The notes under the pieces: model-generated
Database searches by the model: none
What the model was told of the DNA's origin: nothing
What the model saw: only the letters and a program-made list of their open reading frames with translations
Shown here: positions 6,039 to 11,888 of the stretch, piece after piece
Layout of the letters: the number at the start of each line of letters is the position of its first letter
Numbering within the stretch: the stretch's first letter is position 1
Made by a program: the position numbers and the translations under genes
Assembly (NCBI GenBank): GCA_020847555.1
Contig: JADLBT010000045.1
Span: 1-11,888 of the forward strand
Reading direction: 5' to 3'
From: Gemmataceae bacterium
GTDB taxonomy: Bacteria; Planctomycetota; Planctomycetia; Gemmatales; Gemmataceae
Length of the DNA stretch: 11,888 nucleotides

Positions 6039-6515
6039 TCAGAACGCGACCGAACTGCCGCAGCCGCACTTGCTCTTGGACTGCGGGATATCGACACTGA
6101 AGCCGTGGCGGTTCAGGTCGTCGTGGAAATCGACCGTCGTGCCGTCCAGGTACATCAGGCTCCGACGGTCCACCGCCACCGGCACGCCGTGGAACTCGAA
6201 GATCTCGTCCTTGCCCTCGTTCACCTGCGGGTCGAGGTCCAGCTTCGGCTGGAACCCGCTGCACCCGCCGCCGCGCAGGCTCATGCGCAGGTAGACCTTG
6301 CCGAACGACGCCGCATTCTGGCCGAGCTTCCCGGTCAGCTCCTGGACCGACGTGTGCAGGCGTCCGGCCAGTTCGTCCAGGGTCGGAATCCGGCCGAGAT
6401 CGGCGCAGAGCCCGCGGTAGCCTTCCAGCATATCCGGCGTCAGGACCGCCTGCTGCTGCTCGCTGACGATGCGCTTGACGGCGTTGGCCGCCTTTTCCGT
6501 CACCGTGATGGCCAT
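6039..6515 (-). CDS. A-type Fe-S carrier (IscA/HesB family) with an inserted segment
   Basis: A 158-residue protein of the HesB/IscA/ErpA family, which carries Fe-S clusters (or iron) from the assembly machinery to target proteins. The family core is split: residues 1-21 (MAITVTEKAANAVKRIVSEQQ) are the usual first strand and helix, and residues 75-158 carry the rest, with the three conserved cysteines in GGGCSGF (Cys85) and CGCGSS (Cys150, Cys152). Between them lies an insert of about 50 residues (22-74) absent from the usual protein of about 107 residues. It includes YRGLCADLGRIPTLDELAG and TSVQELTGKLG, resembling a helix-turn-helix or sigma-factor-like helical bundle, and has one extra cysteine (Cys37). 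GGAG with AAAG (6526-6533) lies 10 bases before the ATG. The gene is 83 bases after iscS on the same strand and is likely its operon partner. Confidence 0.9.
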   Translation of the reverse strand: MAITVTEKAANAVKRIVSEQQQAVLTPDMLEGYRGLCADLGRIPTLDELAGRLHTSVQELTGKLGQNAASFGKVYLRMSLRGGGCSGFQPKLDLDPQVNEGKDEIFEFHGVPVAVDRRSLMYLDGTTVDFHDDLNRHGFSVDIPQSKSKCGCGSSVAF

Positions 6516-6598
6516 CTCTCACCCTCTCCTTTCGGTTACGTTAGCCCACCCGCCTCGCGGACCGAGGCCCGGTGTTCGCCCAGTAATTTCGCTTGCCG

Positions 6599-7789
6599 TC
6601 ACCCTCGCCCCATGCGGGCCAGCTCGTAAGCGGGGCTCAGCGCCCGCAGACGCTCGACGTGGCGGGTGACCTCGTCGAGCGTGTACTCGACTTCTTCGTC
6701 CGTCGTGAACCGGCCCAGCCCGAAGCGGATGCTGCTGTGGGCCAGGTCGTCGTGGATGCCGAGAGCACGCAGGACGTAGCTCGGCTCGACGCTGGCCGAC
6801 GTGCATGCCGACCCGGAGCTGACCGCCACGTTCCGCATCGCCATCATCAGCGCCTCGCCCTGTACGTGCGCAAAGCTCAGGTTGAGGTTGCCCGGTAGCC
6901 GCTCTGTCGGGTGCCCGTTCAGGAACGTCTCGGTCAGTCGGCCCTGGATTCCTGCCCGCAGCCGCTCGCACAGCCGGCGCAGCCGTTCGGCCTCGGCCGG
7001 CATCTCTTCCTGCGCGAGCGCACACGCCGCGCCGAAGCCGACGAGCAGCGGCACCGGCAGCGTCCCGCTGCGCATCCCGCGCTCGTGTCCGCCGCCGTCG
7101 AACAGCGGTTCGAGCCGAACGTGCGGCCCGCGCGACCGGACGTACAGCGCGCCGACACCCTTGGGGCCGTATAGCTTGTGCACGCTGAGGCTCAGCAGAT
7201 CGACGCCCAGATCCTCGACGTTCAGCGGGATCTTGCCCGCCGCCTGGGCCGCGTCGGTGTGGAGCAGGACGCCGCGCTCCTTGCACAACCGGCCGATGTC
7301 CCGGATCGGCTGCAGGGTGCCGACCTCGTTGTTGGCCGCCATCACGCTGACCAGCACCGTCCGCTCGGTGAGGGCGGCAGCGACCTGCTCGGGAGTGACG
7401 CGGCCGTCCCGGTCCACCGGGAGGTAGGTCACGTCGAACCCCTCGCCCTGGAGACGCTTGCACGGATCGAGGACCGCCTTGTGTTCGGTCTGGACCGTGA
7501 TCAGGTGGTTGCCCGTCGGGCGGCACATCCGCGCCACGCCCTTGAGGGCCAGGTTATCGCTCTCGGTCGCGCCACTGGTGAAGACGACCTCGCGCGGCGC
7601 AGCCCCGATCAGGGCAGCGACCTGCGCGCGGGCCGCCTCGACGGCTGCCTCGGCGACCTGGCCGAAGCCGTGCGTGCGACTGGCGGCATTGCCGTAGCGC
7701 TCGGTGAAGAACGGCAACATGGCCTCCACCACACGCGGGTCGCAGCGGGTGGTCGAGTTGTTGTCCAGGTAGATGGGCAAGGTCACCAT
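6599..7789 (-). CDS. iscS: Cysteine desulfurase IscS/NifS
   Basis: A 396-residue PLP enzyme (E. coli IscS has 404) that removes sulfur from cysteine as a persulfide for Fe-S clusters and thiolated tRNA. Seen: YLDNNSTT at the start, [14 protein letters not shown] (71-84), TEHKAVLDP with the PLP-stacking His103, [12 protein letters not shown] (Asp179, Gln182), the Schiff-base Lys205 in [19 protein letters not shown] (240-243), and the catalytic Cys329 in [10 protein letters not shown] with the longer flexible loop of the IscS/NifS group. The ATG at 7789 starts 4 bases after the TAA of the Rrf2 regulator gene, so the two are almost certainly one transcript. The usual scaffold gene iscU does not follow; the next gene is the IscA-like carrier, 83 bases on. 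NifS is the alternative name, but with no nitrogenase genes nearby iscS fits better. Confidence 0.95.
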   Translation of the reverse strand: MVTLPIYLDNNSTTRCDPRVVEAMLPFFTERYGNAASRTHGFGQVAEAAVEAARAQVAALIGAAPREVVFTSGATESDNLALKGVARMCRPTGNHLITVQTEHKAVLDPCKRLQGEGFDVTYLPVDRDGRVTPEQVAAALTERTVLVSVMAANNEVGTLQPIRDIGRLCKERGVLLHTDAAQAAGKIPLNVEDLGVDLLSLSVHKLYGPKGVGALYVRSRGPHVRLEPLFDGGGHERGMRSGTLPVPLLVGFGAACALAQEEMPAEAERLRRLCERLRAGIQGRLTETFLNGHPTERLPGNLNLSFAHVQGEALMMAMRNVAVSSGSACTSASVEPSYVLRALGIHDDLAHSSIRFGLGRFTTDEEVEYTLDEVTRHVERLRALSPAYELARMGRG

Positions 7790-7793
7790 TGGC

Positions 7794-8267
7794 TTACCGG
7801 CTCACCAGCGCGCCCCGGGTACAGCGCGACGTCTCCAGTTCGAGCAACTCCATCGCCGCCGGCGCCTGCCCGAACACCTCGCCGAGCGTCACCCCTTCGA
7901 GCACCCCGCAAAGGCGCCGATGCACCTCCGCGACCGCGCCCTTGACCGGGCAGTTTCCGAACGCAATGCAGCATGCGTCGCCAGCGTCGCGATTACACGC
8001 CGCCAGGTGAAACGGCTCGTCGAGCGCGTGCATCAGGTCGGCCAGGTTCCGCCCGTGCGAGCCGGGTTCGAGCTGATAGCCTCCCCTCACGCCCCGATGG
8101 CTGGCCACAAAGCCCTTTTGGCACAACCGCTTGAGGATATTCGCAACGAACGGCCGGCTCAACCCGAAACGCCCGGCGATGGCCCGCGCACACCCGCCCT
8201 CCCGCGTATGATGCAGGTAGGAGAGAATCAGCAGAGCGTAATCGACCTTCCGATTGAGCAGCGTCAT
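7794..8267 (-). CDS. iscR: Rrf2-family regulator, IscR-like
   Basis: A 157-residue transcription factor of the Rrf2 family; IscR members sense Fe-S status by binding a [2Fe-2S] cluster and control Fe-S assembly genes. Seen: [18 protein letters not shown] at the N-terminus, a winged helix-turn-helix at about 28-65 ([22 protein letters not shown] then the wing [10 protein letters not shown]), and a cysteine set in the sensor region: Cys91, Cys99 or Cys100, and Cys106, with spacing similar to IscR and NsrR. A further Cys120 lies beyond. The start at 8267 matches the family's N-terminus; the frame stays open much further upstream but that part overlaps the divergent gene and is not coding. No ribosome site is clear. 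First gene of the operon with iscS and the IscA-like gene. A nitric oxide or redox sensor (NsrR-like) is the main alternative; the symbol is by context. Confidence 0.88.
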   Translation of the reverse strand: MTLLNRKVDYALLILSYLHHTREGGCARAIAGRFGLSRPFVANILKRLCQKGFVASHRGVRGGYQLEPGSHGRNLADLMHALDEPFHLAACNRDAGDACCIAFGNCPVKGAVAEVHRRLCGVLEGVTLGEVFGQAPAAMELLELETSRCTRGALVSR

Positions 8268-8294
8268 GAAAGAGTATCGGGCTGGTACTATTTC
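8268..8294. promoter_or_regulatory. Operator-like 27-bp imperfect palindrome at the regulator start
   Basis: GAAAGAGTA (8268-8276) and TACTATTTC (8286-8294) are inverted repeats with one mismatch in nine, separated by 9 bases. It abuts the ATG of the Rrf2 gene and lies just downstream of the predicted transcription start. Rrf2 proteins bind dyads of about this size, so this may be an autoregulatory site. It does not match the E. coli IscR type 1 consensus closely. Confidence 0.5.
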
Positions 8295-8304
8295 GCCCCC
8301 CCTC

Positions 8305-8333
8305 ATGGTAGGTCGAACGGCCGCGTCTTTCAA
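8305..8333 (-). promoter_or_regulatory. Promoter candidate for the rrf2-iscS-iscA operon
   Basis: On the minus strand, TTGAAA (8328-8333, 5 of 6) and TACCAT (8305-8310, 4 of 6) are separated by exactly 17 bases. Transcription would start near 8298, leaving a leader of about 30 bases that contains the palindrome at 8268-8294. Confidence 0.5.
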
Positions 8334-8373
8334 GGGGAGAGGCTGCTGCGGAGTCGCCGTGGCGGTTCTTGCT

Positions 8374-8419
8374 GCCGCAAGCGGCCTGGCGGGCCGCCAC
8401 GCGCCAGACCGCAAGCGGC
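8374..8419. repeat. 46-bp imperfect palindrome in the divergent spacer
   Basis: GCCGCAAGCGGC (8374-8385) and CCGCAAGCGGC (8409-8419) flank CTGGCG (8386-8391) and CGCCAG (8402-8407). Together they fold into one long hairpin with only short mismatches (AA/AA and C/A) and a 10-base loop. The outer 12-mer also occurs, inverted, at 1563-1574. It lies between the leftward Fe-S promoter and the rightward gmhA. Apart from this and a GATCGATC at 8503-8512, the spacer 8268-8567 shows no convincing gmhA promoter. Confidence 0.6.
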
Positions 8420-8567
8420 ACGAAGCAGGCCAACGCGAGTAGTCCTTTTGTTGTTGCTTTGGTATCTTCCGCGAAAGGAGGGCAGAGCGAGAGGGGATCG
8501 ATCGCCCCGCCCCCGCATTTGCCCTGGTTTCGCCCCGTTGGCAGCAAGGTTGGGAAGGAGATTCACC

Positions 8568-9155
8568 TTGGCCGATTGGCAGAGTCTTGTCCGGACAACC
8601 GCGCGGGAGAGCATGCACGTTGCCGAGCAACTGGTGGAGCGTCAGGCCAGCACGCTCATCGACATCGCCGACCGTCTCGGCGGGGTGCTCCGGCGCGGCG
8701 GGACCATTTACCTGTGCGGCAACGGCGGCAGCGCGGCCGACGCCCAGCACGTCGCCGCCGAGTTCGTGGGCCGGTTCCTGCGCGAGCGCAGGCCGCTGCC
8801 CGCCGTCGCCCTGACGACCAACACCTCGATCCTGACGGCCATCGGCAACGACTACGACTTCAGCCAGGTCTTCTCCCGCCAGGTTCGCGCCCAGGTGACC
8901 GAGCGTGACGCGGTGGTGGGGATCAGCACGAGCGGCAAGTCCGAAAATGTGTTGCAGGCTCTGGCGGCGGGCCGGGAACTGGGGGCCGTCACGGTCGGGT
9001 TCACCGGCCAGCCGGGCGAGCCACTCGCGTCGGCCTGCCAGCTGTGCCTCCGCGCTCCCTCGCCGCTCACTCCGCGCATTCAGGAGGCCCACATCCTCGC
9101 CTGGCACATCGTCTGCGACCTGATCGAGCGCCAGTTCACCCCCACCGCCGGCTGA
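8568..9155 (+). CDS. gmhA: Phosphoheptose isomerase GmhA (sedoheptulose-7-phosphate isomerase)
   Basis: A 195-residue SIS-domain enzyme converting D-sedoheptulose 7-phosphate to D-glycero-D-manno-heptose 7-phosphate, the first step to ADP- or GDP-heptose for lipopolysaccharide cores, S-layer glycans or other surface polymers. E. coli GmhA has 192 residues. Seen: LCGNGGSAADAQHVAAEFVGRF (about 45-65), the phosphate-binding region; ALTTNTSILTAIGNDYDF; GISTSGKSENVLQAL, the second sugar-phosphate loop; and TPRIQEAHILAWHIVCDLIE at the C-terminus, a family signature with the catalytic Glu/His. The start is the TTG at 8568: AAGGAG (8555-8560) lies 7 bases before it and the family N-terminus begins there; no ATG fits. 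It is divergent from the Fe-S operon and followed by sugar-nucleotide genes. Related SIS proteins such as DiaA exist, but the signature and length favour GmhA. Confidence 0.9.
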   Translation: MADWQSLVRTTARESMHVAEQLVERQASTLIDIADRLGGVLRRGGTIYLCGNGGSAADAQHVAAEFVGRFLRERRPLPAVALTTNTSILTAIGNDYDFSQVFSRQVRAQVTERDAVVGISTSGKSENVLQALAAGRELGAVTVGFTGQPGEPLASACQLCLRAPSPLTPRIQEAHILAWHIVCDLIERQFTPTAG

Positions 9156-9205
9156 TCCGGCGGGCCGGGGCTCTCCGGATTCGCCCGGCATCGAACCACG
9201 ACCAA

Positions 9206-9229
9206 CCCCGGCCAGGTTCGGGGCCGGGG
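9206..9229 (+). terminator. GC hairpin downstream of gmhA
   Basis: CCCCGGCC (9206-9213) and GGCCGGGG (9222-9229) form a perfect 8-bp stem with an 8-base loop, about 50 bases beyond gmhA and just before the next promoter. There is no T-run, so termination is uncertain. A second hairpin, CCGCCGG/CCGGCGG (9145-9163), spans the gmhA stop codon. Confidence 0.4.
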
Positions 9230-9244
9230 GGCCGGCCGGTGGCC

Positions 9245-9273
9245 TTGACAGACCCTGGGAGAAACGCTATAGC
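9245..9273 (+). promoter_or_regulatory. Near-consensus sigma-70-type promoter for the CDP-sugar genes
   Basis: TTGACA (9245-9250, 6 of 6) and TATAGC (9268-9273, 4 of 6) are 17 bases apart, the ideal spacing. Transcription would begin near 9280, giving a leader of about 137 bases to rfbF. That leader contains a small hairpin, CCGGGT/ACCCGG (9364-9369 and 9373-9378). It is the best promoter match I saw in the window. Confidence 0.7.
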
Positions 9274-9416
9274 CCTCCCCCGTTCCAAGTGCATCACATC
9301 GGTCTTGCTGGGCAGGCGGGAATCGTGCCGCGTGACCGAGAGGGGCGAGGTCGAGGCAGCCGGCCGGGTGCCACCCGGTCCGGCGGGCCGGCGCAACTCC
9401 AGGGACGGAGGGGGCG

Positions 9417-10220
9417 ATGCAGGTAGTGATCCTGTGCGGCGGGCAGGGCACGCGGATTCGGGACGTGGCCGATGACATCCCCAAACCGATCATCCCGATC
9501 GGCAACCGGCCCATCCTGTGGCACATCATGAAAGGGTTCGCCCAGCACGGGTTCAACCGCTTCGTCCTGTGCCTGGGGTACAAGGCGTGGGTCATCAAGC
9601 GTTATTTCCTCGACTACCACCTCTTCGAGAATAACTTCAGCATCCGCCTGGGGGAATCGGACAGCGTTCGCATCCACGGCTCGGCGGTCGGGGAGGACTG
9701 GGAGGTCACCCTGGTCGAGACCGGACTGGCGTCGATGACCGGCTGCCGCATCAAGCGGGTCGAGCGGTTCATCCAGGGCGACCGCTTCCTGTTGACCTAC
9801 GGCGACGGCGTCGCGGATGTGAACGTCACCGACCTGGTCCGGTTCCACCGGAGTCACGGCAAAATGGGCACCGTCACCGCCGTCCGCCAGCCCGGCCGGT
9901 TCGGCGAACTGGAGCAGGACGGCGACCGCGTCGTCGAGTTCAGCGAGAAGCCGCTGATCTCGCGGGGCTGGATCAACGGCGGCTTCTTCGTGTTTGAGCG
10001 GGCCATCTTCGATCACCTCCAGGACGATGTCAACCTGGTGTTCGAGCAGCAGCCCCTCAAGAACCTGGCCCACGGCGGCGAACTGCGGGCGTTCAAGCAC
10101 CACGGCTTCTGGCACCCGATGGACAGCAGCCGGGATTATCGGTTCCTGAACGACCTCTGGGACGAGGGTAAGGCCCCCTGGAAAACCTGGACCCCGGAGA
10201 CGCTCAAGCGGGCCGCGTGA
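9417..10220 (+). CDS. rfbF: Glucose-1-phosphate cytidylyltransferase
   Basis: A 267-residue nucleotidyltransferase that joins CTP and alpha-D-glucose 1-phosphate to CDP-glucose and pyrophosphate, opening the CDP-hexose pathway to deoxy and dideoxy surface sugars. Seen: [10 protein letters not shown] (5-14) as the nucleotide-binding loop, [19 protein letters not shown] (21-39) with Lys23, [30 protein letters not shown] (127-140) with metal-binding Asp130, [14 protein letters not shown] (175-179), WINGGFFVF (185-193), and [18 protein letters not shown] near the C-terminus. These follow the Salmonella RfbF sequence closely, including the HGFWxPMDxxRD signature that separates it from dTDP-glucose synthases. 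GGAGG (9407-9411) lies 5 bases before the ATG. rfbG follows after 100 bases, so a shared transcript is likely. Confidence 0.95.
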   Translation: MQVVILCGGQGTRIRDVADDIPKPIIPIGNRPILWHIMKGFAQHGFNRFVLCLGYKAWVIKRYFLDYHLFENNFSIRLGESDSVRIHGSAVGEDWEVTLVETGLASMTGCRIKRVERFIQGDRFLLTYGDGVADVNVTDLVRFHRSHGKMGTVTAVRQPGRFGELEQDGDRVVEFSEKPLISRGWINGGFFVFERAIFDHLQDDVNLVFEQQPLKNLAHGGELRAFKHHGFWHPMDSSRDYRFLNDLWDEGKAPWKTWTPETLKRAA

Positions 10221-10242
10221 GGCCCGCCTGCCACACCGTTCT

Positions 10243-10291
10243 CCCCGCGGGCCGCGGACCCGGTCGAGGGTGGGCTCGGACCGGCGCGGGG
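10243..10291 (+). other. Intercistronic hairpin between rfbF and rfbG
   Basis: CCCCGCG (10243-10249) pairs with CGCGGGG (10285-10291), CCGGTC (10260-10265) with GACCGG (10279-10284), and GAG (10266-10268) with CTC (10275-10277), around a 6-base loop. Ten bases bulge on the left and one on the right. It ends about 30 bases before the rfbG start and has no T-run, so a role in RNA stability or translation is as likely as termination. Confidence 0.5.
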
Positions 10292-10320
10292 GCCAACGAA
10301 CCCCGGGTGAAGGATTACCG

Positions 10321-11358
10321 ATGAAGGATACGGATCGATTCTGGCGGGATCGGCGGGTTTTCGTCACCGGCTGCACCGGGTTGGTGGGGTCGTGGACGGT
10401 GCGGGCGCTGCTGGAGCGCGGCGCGCACGTCGTCGGCCTGGTGCGCGACCACGTTCCCGGCTCGGTGCTGTCGGCCGACGGCCTGGTCAACCGCATCGAC
10501 GTGGTCCGCGGCTGCGTCGAGGACGAGCCGTTCCTGGAGCGGGCTCTCGCGGAGTACGAGATCCAGACGGTCATCCACCTGGCCGCCCAGACGATCGTCG
10601 GCATCGCCAACCGCAGCCCACTCTCGACGTTCGAGACGAACATCAAGGGGACGTGGTGCGTCCTGGAGGCGGCCCGGCGCTGCGGCTACCGGCCCCAGGT
10701 CGTCGTCGCCTCGTCGGACAAGGCATACGGCGAGCAGCCCGTCCTGCCGTACACCGAGGACGCGCCGCTCGACGGCCGCCACCCGTACGACGCCAGCAAG
10801 TCCTGCACCGACATCCTGTCGCTGACCTACCACCACACCTACGGCCTGCCGGTGTGCGTGACGCGGTGCGGGAACTTCTACGGCGGCGGCGACCTGAACT
10901 GGAACCGCATCGTCCCCGGCACCGTCCGATCGGTCCTGCGTGGCGAGCGCCCGGTCATCCGGTCCGACGGCACGTTCATCCGCGACTACTTCTACGTCAA
11001 GGACGGGGCGGCGGCGTACCTCCATCTGGCCGAGTGCATGGCGCGGCAGCCGGAGGTGGTCGGCCACGCCTTCAACTTCTCGACCGAGATCCAGGTGACG
11101 GCGTTGCAGATGGTGCAGCGTGTCCTCCGCGTGATGGGCGCCGACCTGGAGCCGGACGTGCGCGGCGAGGCGAGCAACGAGATCAAGCACCAGTACCTGT
11201 CCGCGGCCAAGGCGCGCGCGCTACTCGGCTGGGCGCCGCGCTACGAGCTGGACGAGGCGCTGGGCGAGACGGTCGAGTGGTATCGGGATTACTTTGGTTC
11301 GCTGAGCAACGCTCAGGAGGGGACGAATGATCGCCGGCGTGCGGCTCGTGCCGCTTAA
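10321..11358 (+). CDS. rfbG: CDP-glucose 4,6-dehydratase
   Basis: A 345-residue extended short-chain dehydrogenase that converts CDP-glucose to CDP-4-keto-6-deoxyglucose using bound NAD+. Seen: [14 protein letters not shown] (12-25), the dinucleotide-binding glycine motif; [11 protein letters not shown] (84-94); [11 protein letters not shown] (128-138), the region of the catalytic Ser and Asp-Lys pair; the YxxxK active site as Tyr156 and Lys160 in [11 protein letters not shown]; and [20 protein letters not shown] (181-200), then [18 protein letters not shown], typical of RfbG rather than of dTDP-glucose dehydratase RmlB. The ATG at 10321 follows AAGGA (10310-10314) at 6 bases; the upstream GTG at 10270 lies inside the hairpin and is rejected. 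The last 32 bases overlap the next gene, pointing to translational coupling. Assignment is supported by the rfbF neighbour. Confidence 0.93.
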   Translation: MKDTDRFWRDRRVFVTGCTGLVGSWTVRALLERGAHVVGLVRDHVPGSVLSADGLVNRIDVVRGCVEDEPFLERALAEYEIQTVIHLAAQTIVGIANRSPLSTFETNIKGTWCVLEAARRCGYRPQVVVASSDKAYGEQPVLPYTEDAPLDGRHPYDASKSCTDILSLTYHHTYGLPVCVTRCGNFYGGGDLNWNRIVPGTVRSVLRGERPVIRSDGTFIRDYFYVKDGAAAYLHLAECMARQPEVVGHAFNFSTEIQVTALQMVQRVLRVMGADLEPDVRGEASNEIKHQYLSAAKARALLGWAPRYELDEALGETVEWYRDYFGSLSNAQEGTNDRRRAARAA

Positions 11359-11776
11359 GCAGATTCCCGACGAGCGGGGCAAGATCAGCCACATGCTGCG
11401 CTGCGACGCGCCGCACTTCGAGAAGTTCGGGGAGATCTACTTCTCGTCGGTGTACCCGGGCGTTATCAAGGGTTGGCACATCCACCGCGAGATGACGCTG
11501 AACTACGCCGTCCCGGTCGGCCAGATCAAGCTGGTGCTGTTCGACGAGCGCGAGGGGTCGCCGACTCGGGGAGAGGTGAACGAGTTGTTCGTGGGGGAAA
11601 CGAACTACTGTCTGGTGACAGTCCCGCCGGGGGTGTGGAATGGGTTCAAGGGGGTCGGGGATCGGATGGCGCTGGTCGCCAACTGCGCGACCATCCCGCA
11701 CCGCCCCGACGAGATCGCGCGTGTCGATCCGCTGAACAACCACATTCCTTACGACTGGGCGTTGAAGCATCGCTGA
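11327..11776 (+). CDS. RmlC-like sugar-nucleotide epimerase (cupin)
   Basis: A 149-residue protein of the dTDP-4-dehydrorhamnose 3,5-epimerase-like family, expected to epimerise C3 and/or C5 of the 4-keto-6-deoxy sugar made by RfbG. Seen: the cupin core [22 protein letters not shown] (36-57), with His51 at the likely position of the RmlC catalytic base, [10 protein letters not shown] (66-75) with Lys68 and Asp73, and [15 protein letters not shown]. The stretch that carries the catalytic Tyr in true RmlC appears by eye as VANCATIPH, without Tyr, so only one carbon may be epimerised, or the role may differ. It is shorter than RmlC (about 180). AGGAGG (11315-11320) is 6 bases before the ATG, inside the end of rfbG; the 32-base overlap supports coupling. 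An ascarylose-type or C-methylated sugar route is possible. Confidence 0.85.
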   Translation: MIAGVRLVPLKQIPDERGKISHMLRCDAPHFEKFGEIYFSSVYPGVIKGWHIHREMTLNYAVPVGQIKLVLFDEREGSPTRGEVNELFVGETNYCLVTVPPGVWNGFKGVGDRMALVANCATIPHRPDEIARVDPLNNHIPYDWALKHR

Positions 11777-11850
11777 CACCGGCGCGGGGACCGCGTTATG
11801 CCCGCGGCTGCGGCGCGTGGGCTGATTTTCTTCTGCCTGGGGGGGGGAGG

Positions 11851-11888
11851 ATGAAGATACTCGTGACCGGCGCGGCCGGGTTTATTGG
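11851..11888 (+). CDS. Start of an NAD-dependent epimerase/dehydratase (partial)
   Basis: The last 38 bases encode MKILVTGAAGFIG, the start of an extended short-chain dehydrogenase with the TGxxGxxG dinucleotide-binding motif, cut by the window edge. It lies 74 bases after the epimerase gene on the same strand, so it is probably the next enzyme of the same sugar pathway (a reductase or epimerase). Directly before the ATG is a run of nine G (11839-11847) ending in GGAGG with no spacing, an odd ribosome site. A 6-bp CGCGGG/CCCGCG dyad (11783-11806) lies in the gap. Confidence 0.8.
   Translation, partial: MKILVTGAAGFI

Noticed and set aside
7773..8567. In-frame upstream extension of gmhA
   Set aside because: It overlaps the Rrf2 gene and its promoter on the other strand and lacks family similarity. 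The TTG at 8568 has a proper ribosome site.
8268..9191. In-frame upstream extension of the Rrf2 regulator
   Set aside because: It is antisense to gmhA, and Rrf2 proteins begin at the [12 protein letters not shown] segment.
9294..10646. 450-residue minus-strand frame opposite rfbF and rfbG
   Set aside because: It is a shadow of two well-identified genes, with no motif of its own.

Overview
The window is GC-rich (strong G/C at third codon positions in all called genes), and its gene types and intergenic repeats suggest a planctomycete, perhaps of the Gemmatales. The clues are an LTxxQ-type small protein with a Gly/Lys tail, a TatC with a long extra-cytoplasmic insert, a fused CobA-HemD, and intergenic palindromes of the CGCCAGCGC type. 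This placement is my inference from gene style; no marker gene such as rRNA is present.

Layout. Positions 1-162 hold the 3' end of a small LTxxQ-motif protein, closed by a good intrinsic terminator. Positions 494-3130 hold tatC followed closely by a cobA-hemD fusion (siroheme/tetrapyrrole branch). A repeat-rich spacer (3131-3408) precedes an M28-type zinc aminopeptidase (3409-4293). A short uncharacterised gene lies on the minus strand (4518-4880). A thioredoxin-fold exported protein without the CxxC pair follows (5167-5760), ending at a perfect 40-bp palindrome. Next, on the minus strand, come tRNA-Val(UAC), a REP-like inverted repeat, and a compact Fe-S operon read leftward from 8267: an Rrf2/IscR-type regulator, the cysteine desulfurase IscS, and an A-type carrier (IscA/HesB) with an unusual insert of about 50 residues. 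No iscU lies among them. A promoter and an operator-like palindrome sit directly upstream of the regulator.

From 8568 to the right edge all genes are on the plus strand and concern activated sugars for the cell surface: gmhA (sedoheptulose-7-phosphate isomerase, TTG start), then a near-consensus sigma-70-type promoter and long leader, rfbF (glucose-1-phosphate cytidylyltransferase), rfbG (CDP-glucose 4,6-dehydratase), an RmlC-like sugar epimerase, and the first codons of an NAD-dependent epimerase/dehydratase. Together rfbF, rfbG and the epimerase would turn glucose-1-phosphate into CDP-4-keto-6-deoxyglucose and then an epimerised derivative. The final sugar depends on genes beyond the window.

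Most of the content is recognisable housekeeping or surface-sugar biosynthesis. The points most worth a second look are the IscA-like protein with its helix-turn-helix-like insert, the regulator/operator arrangement, the CxxC-less thioredoxin-fold protein, and several families of intergenic palindromes. I see no phage, transposase, CRISPR array or defence system.
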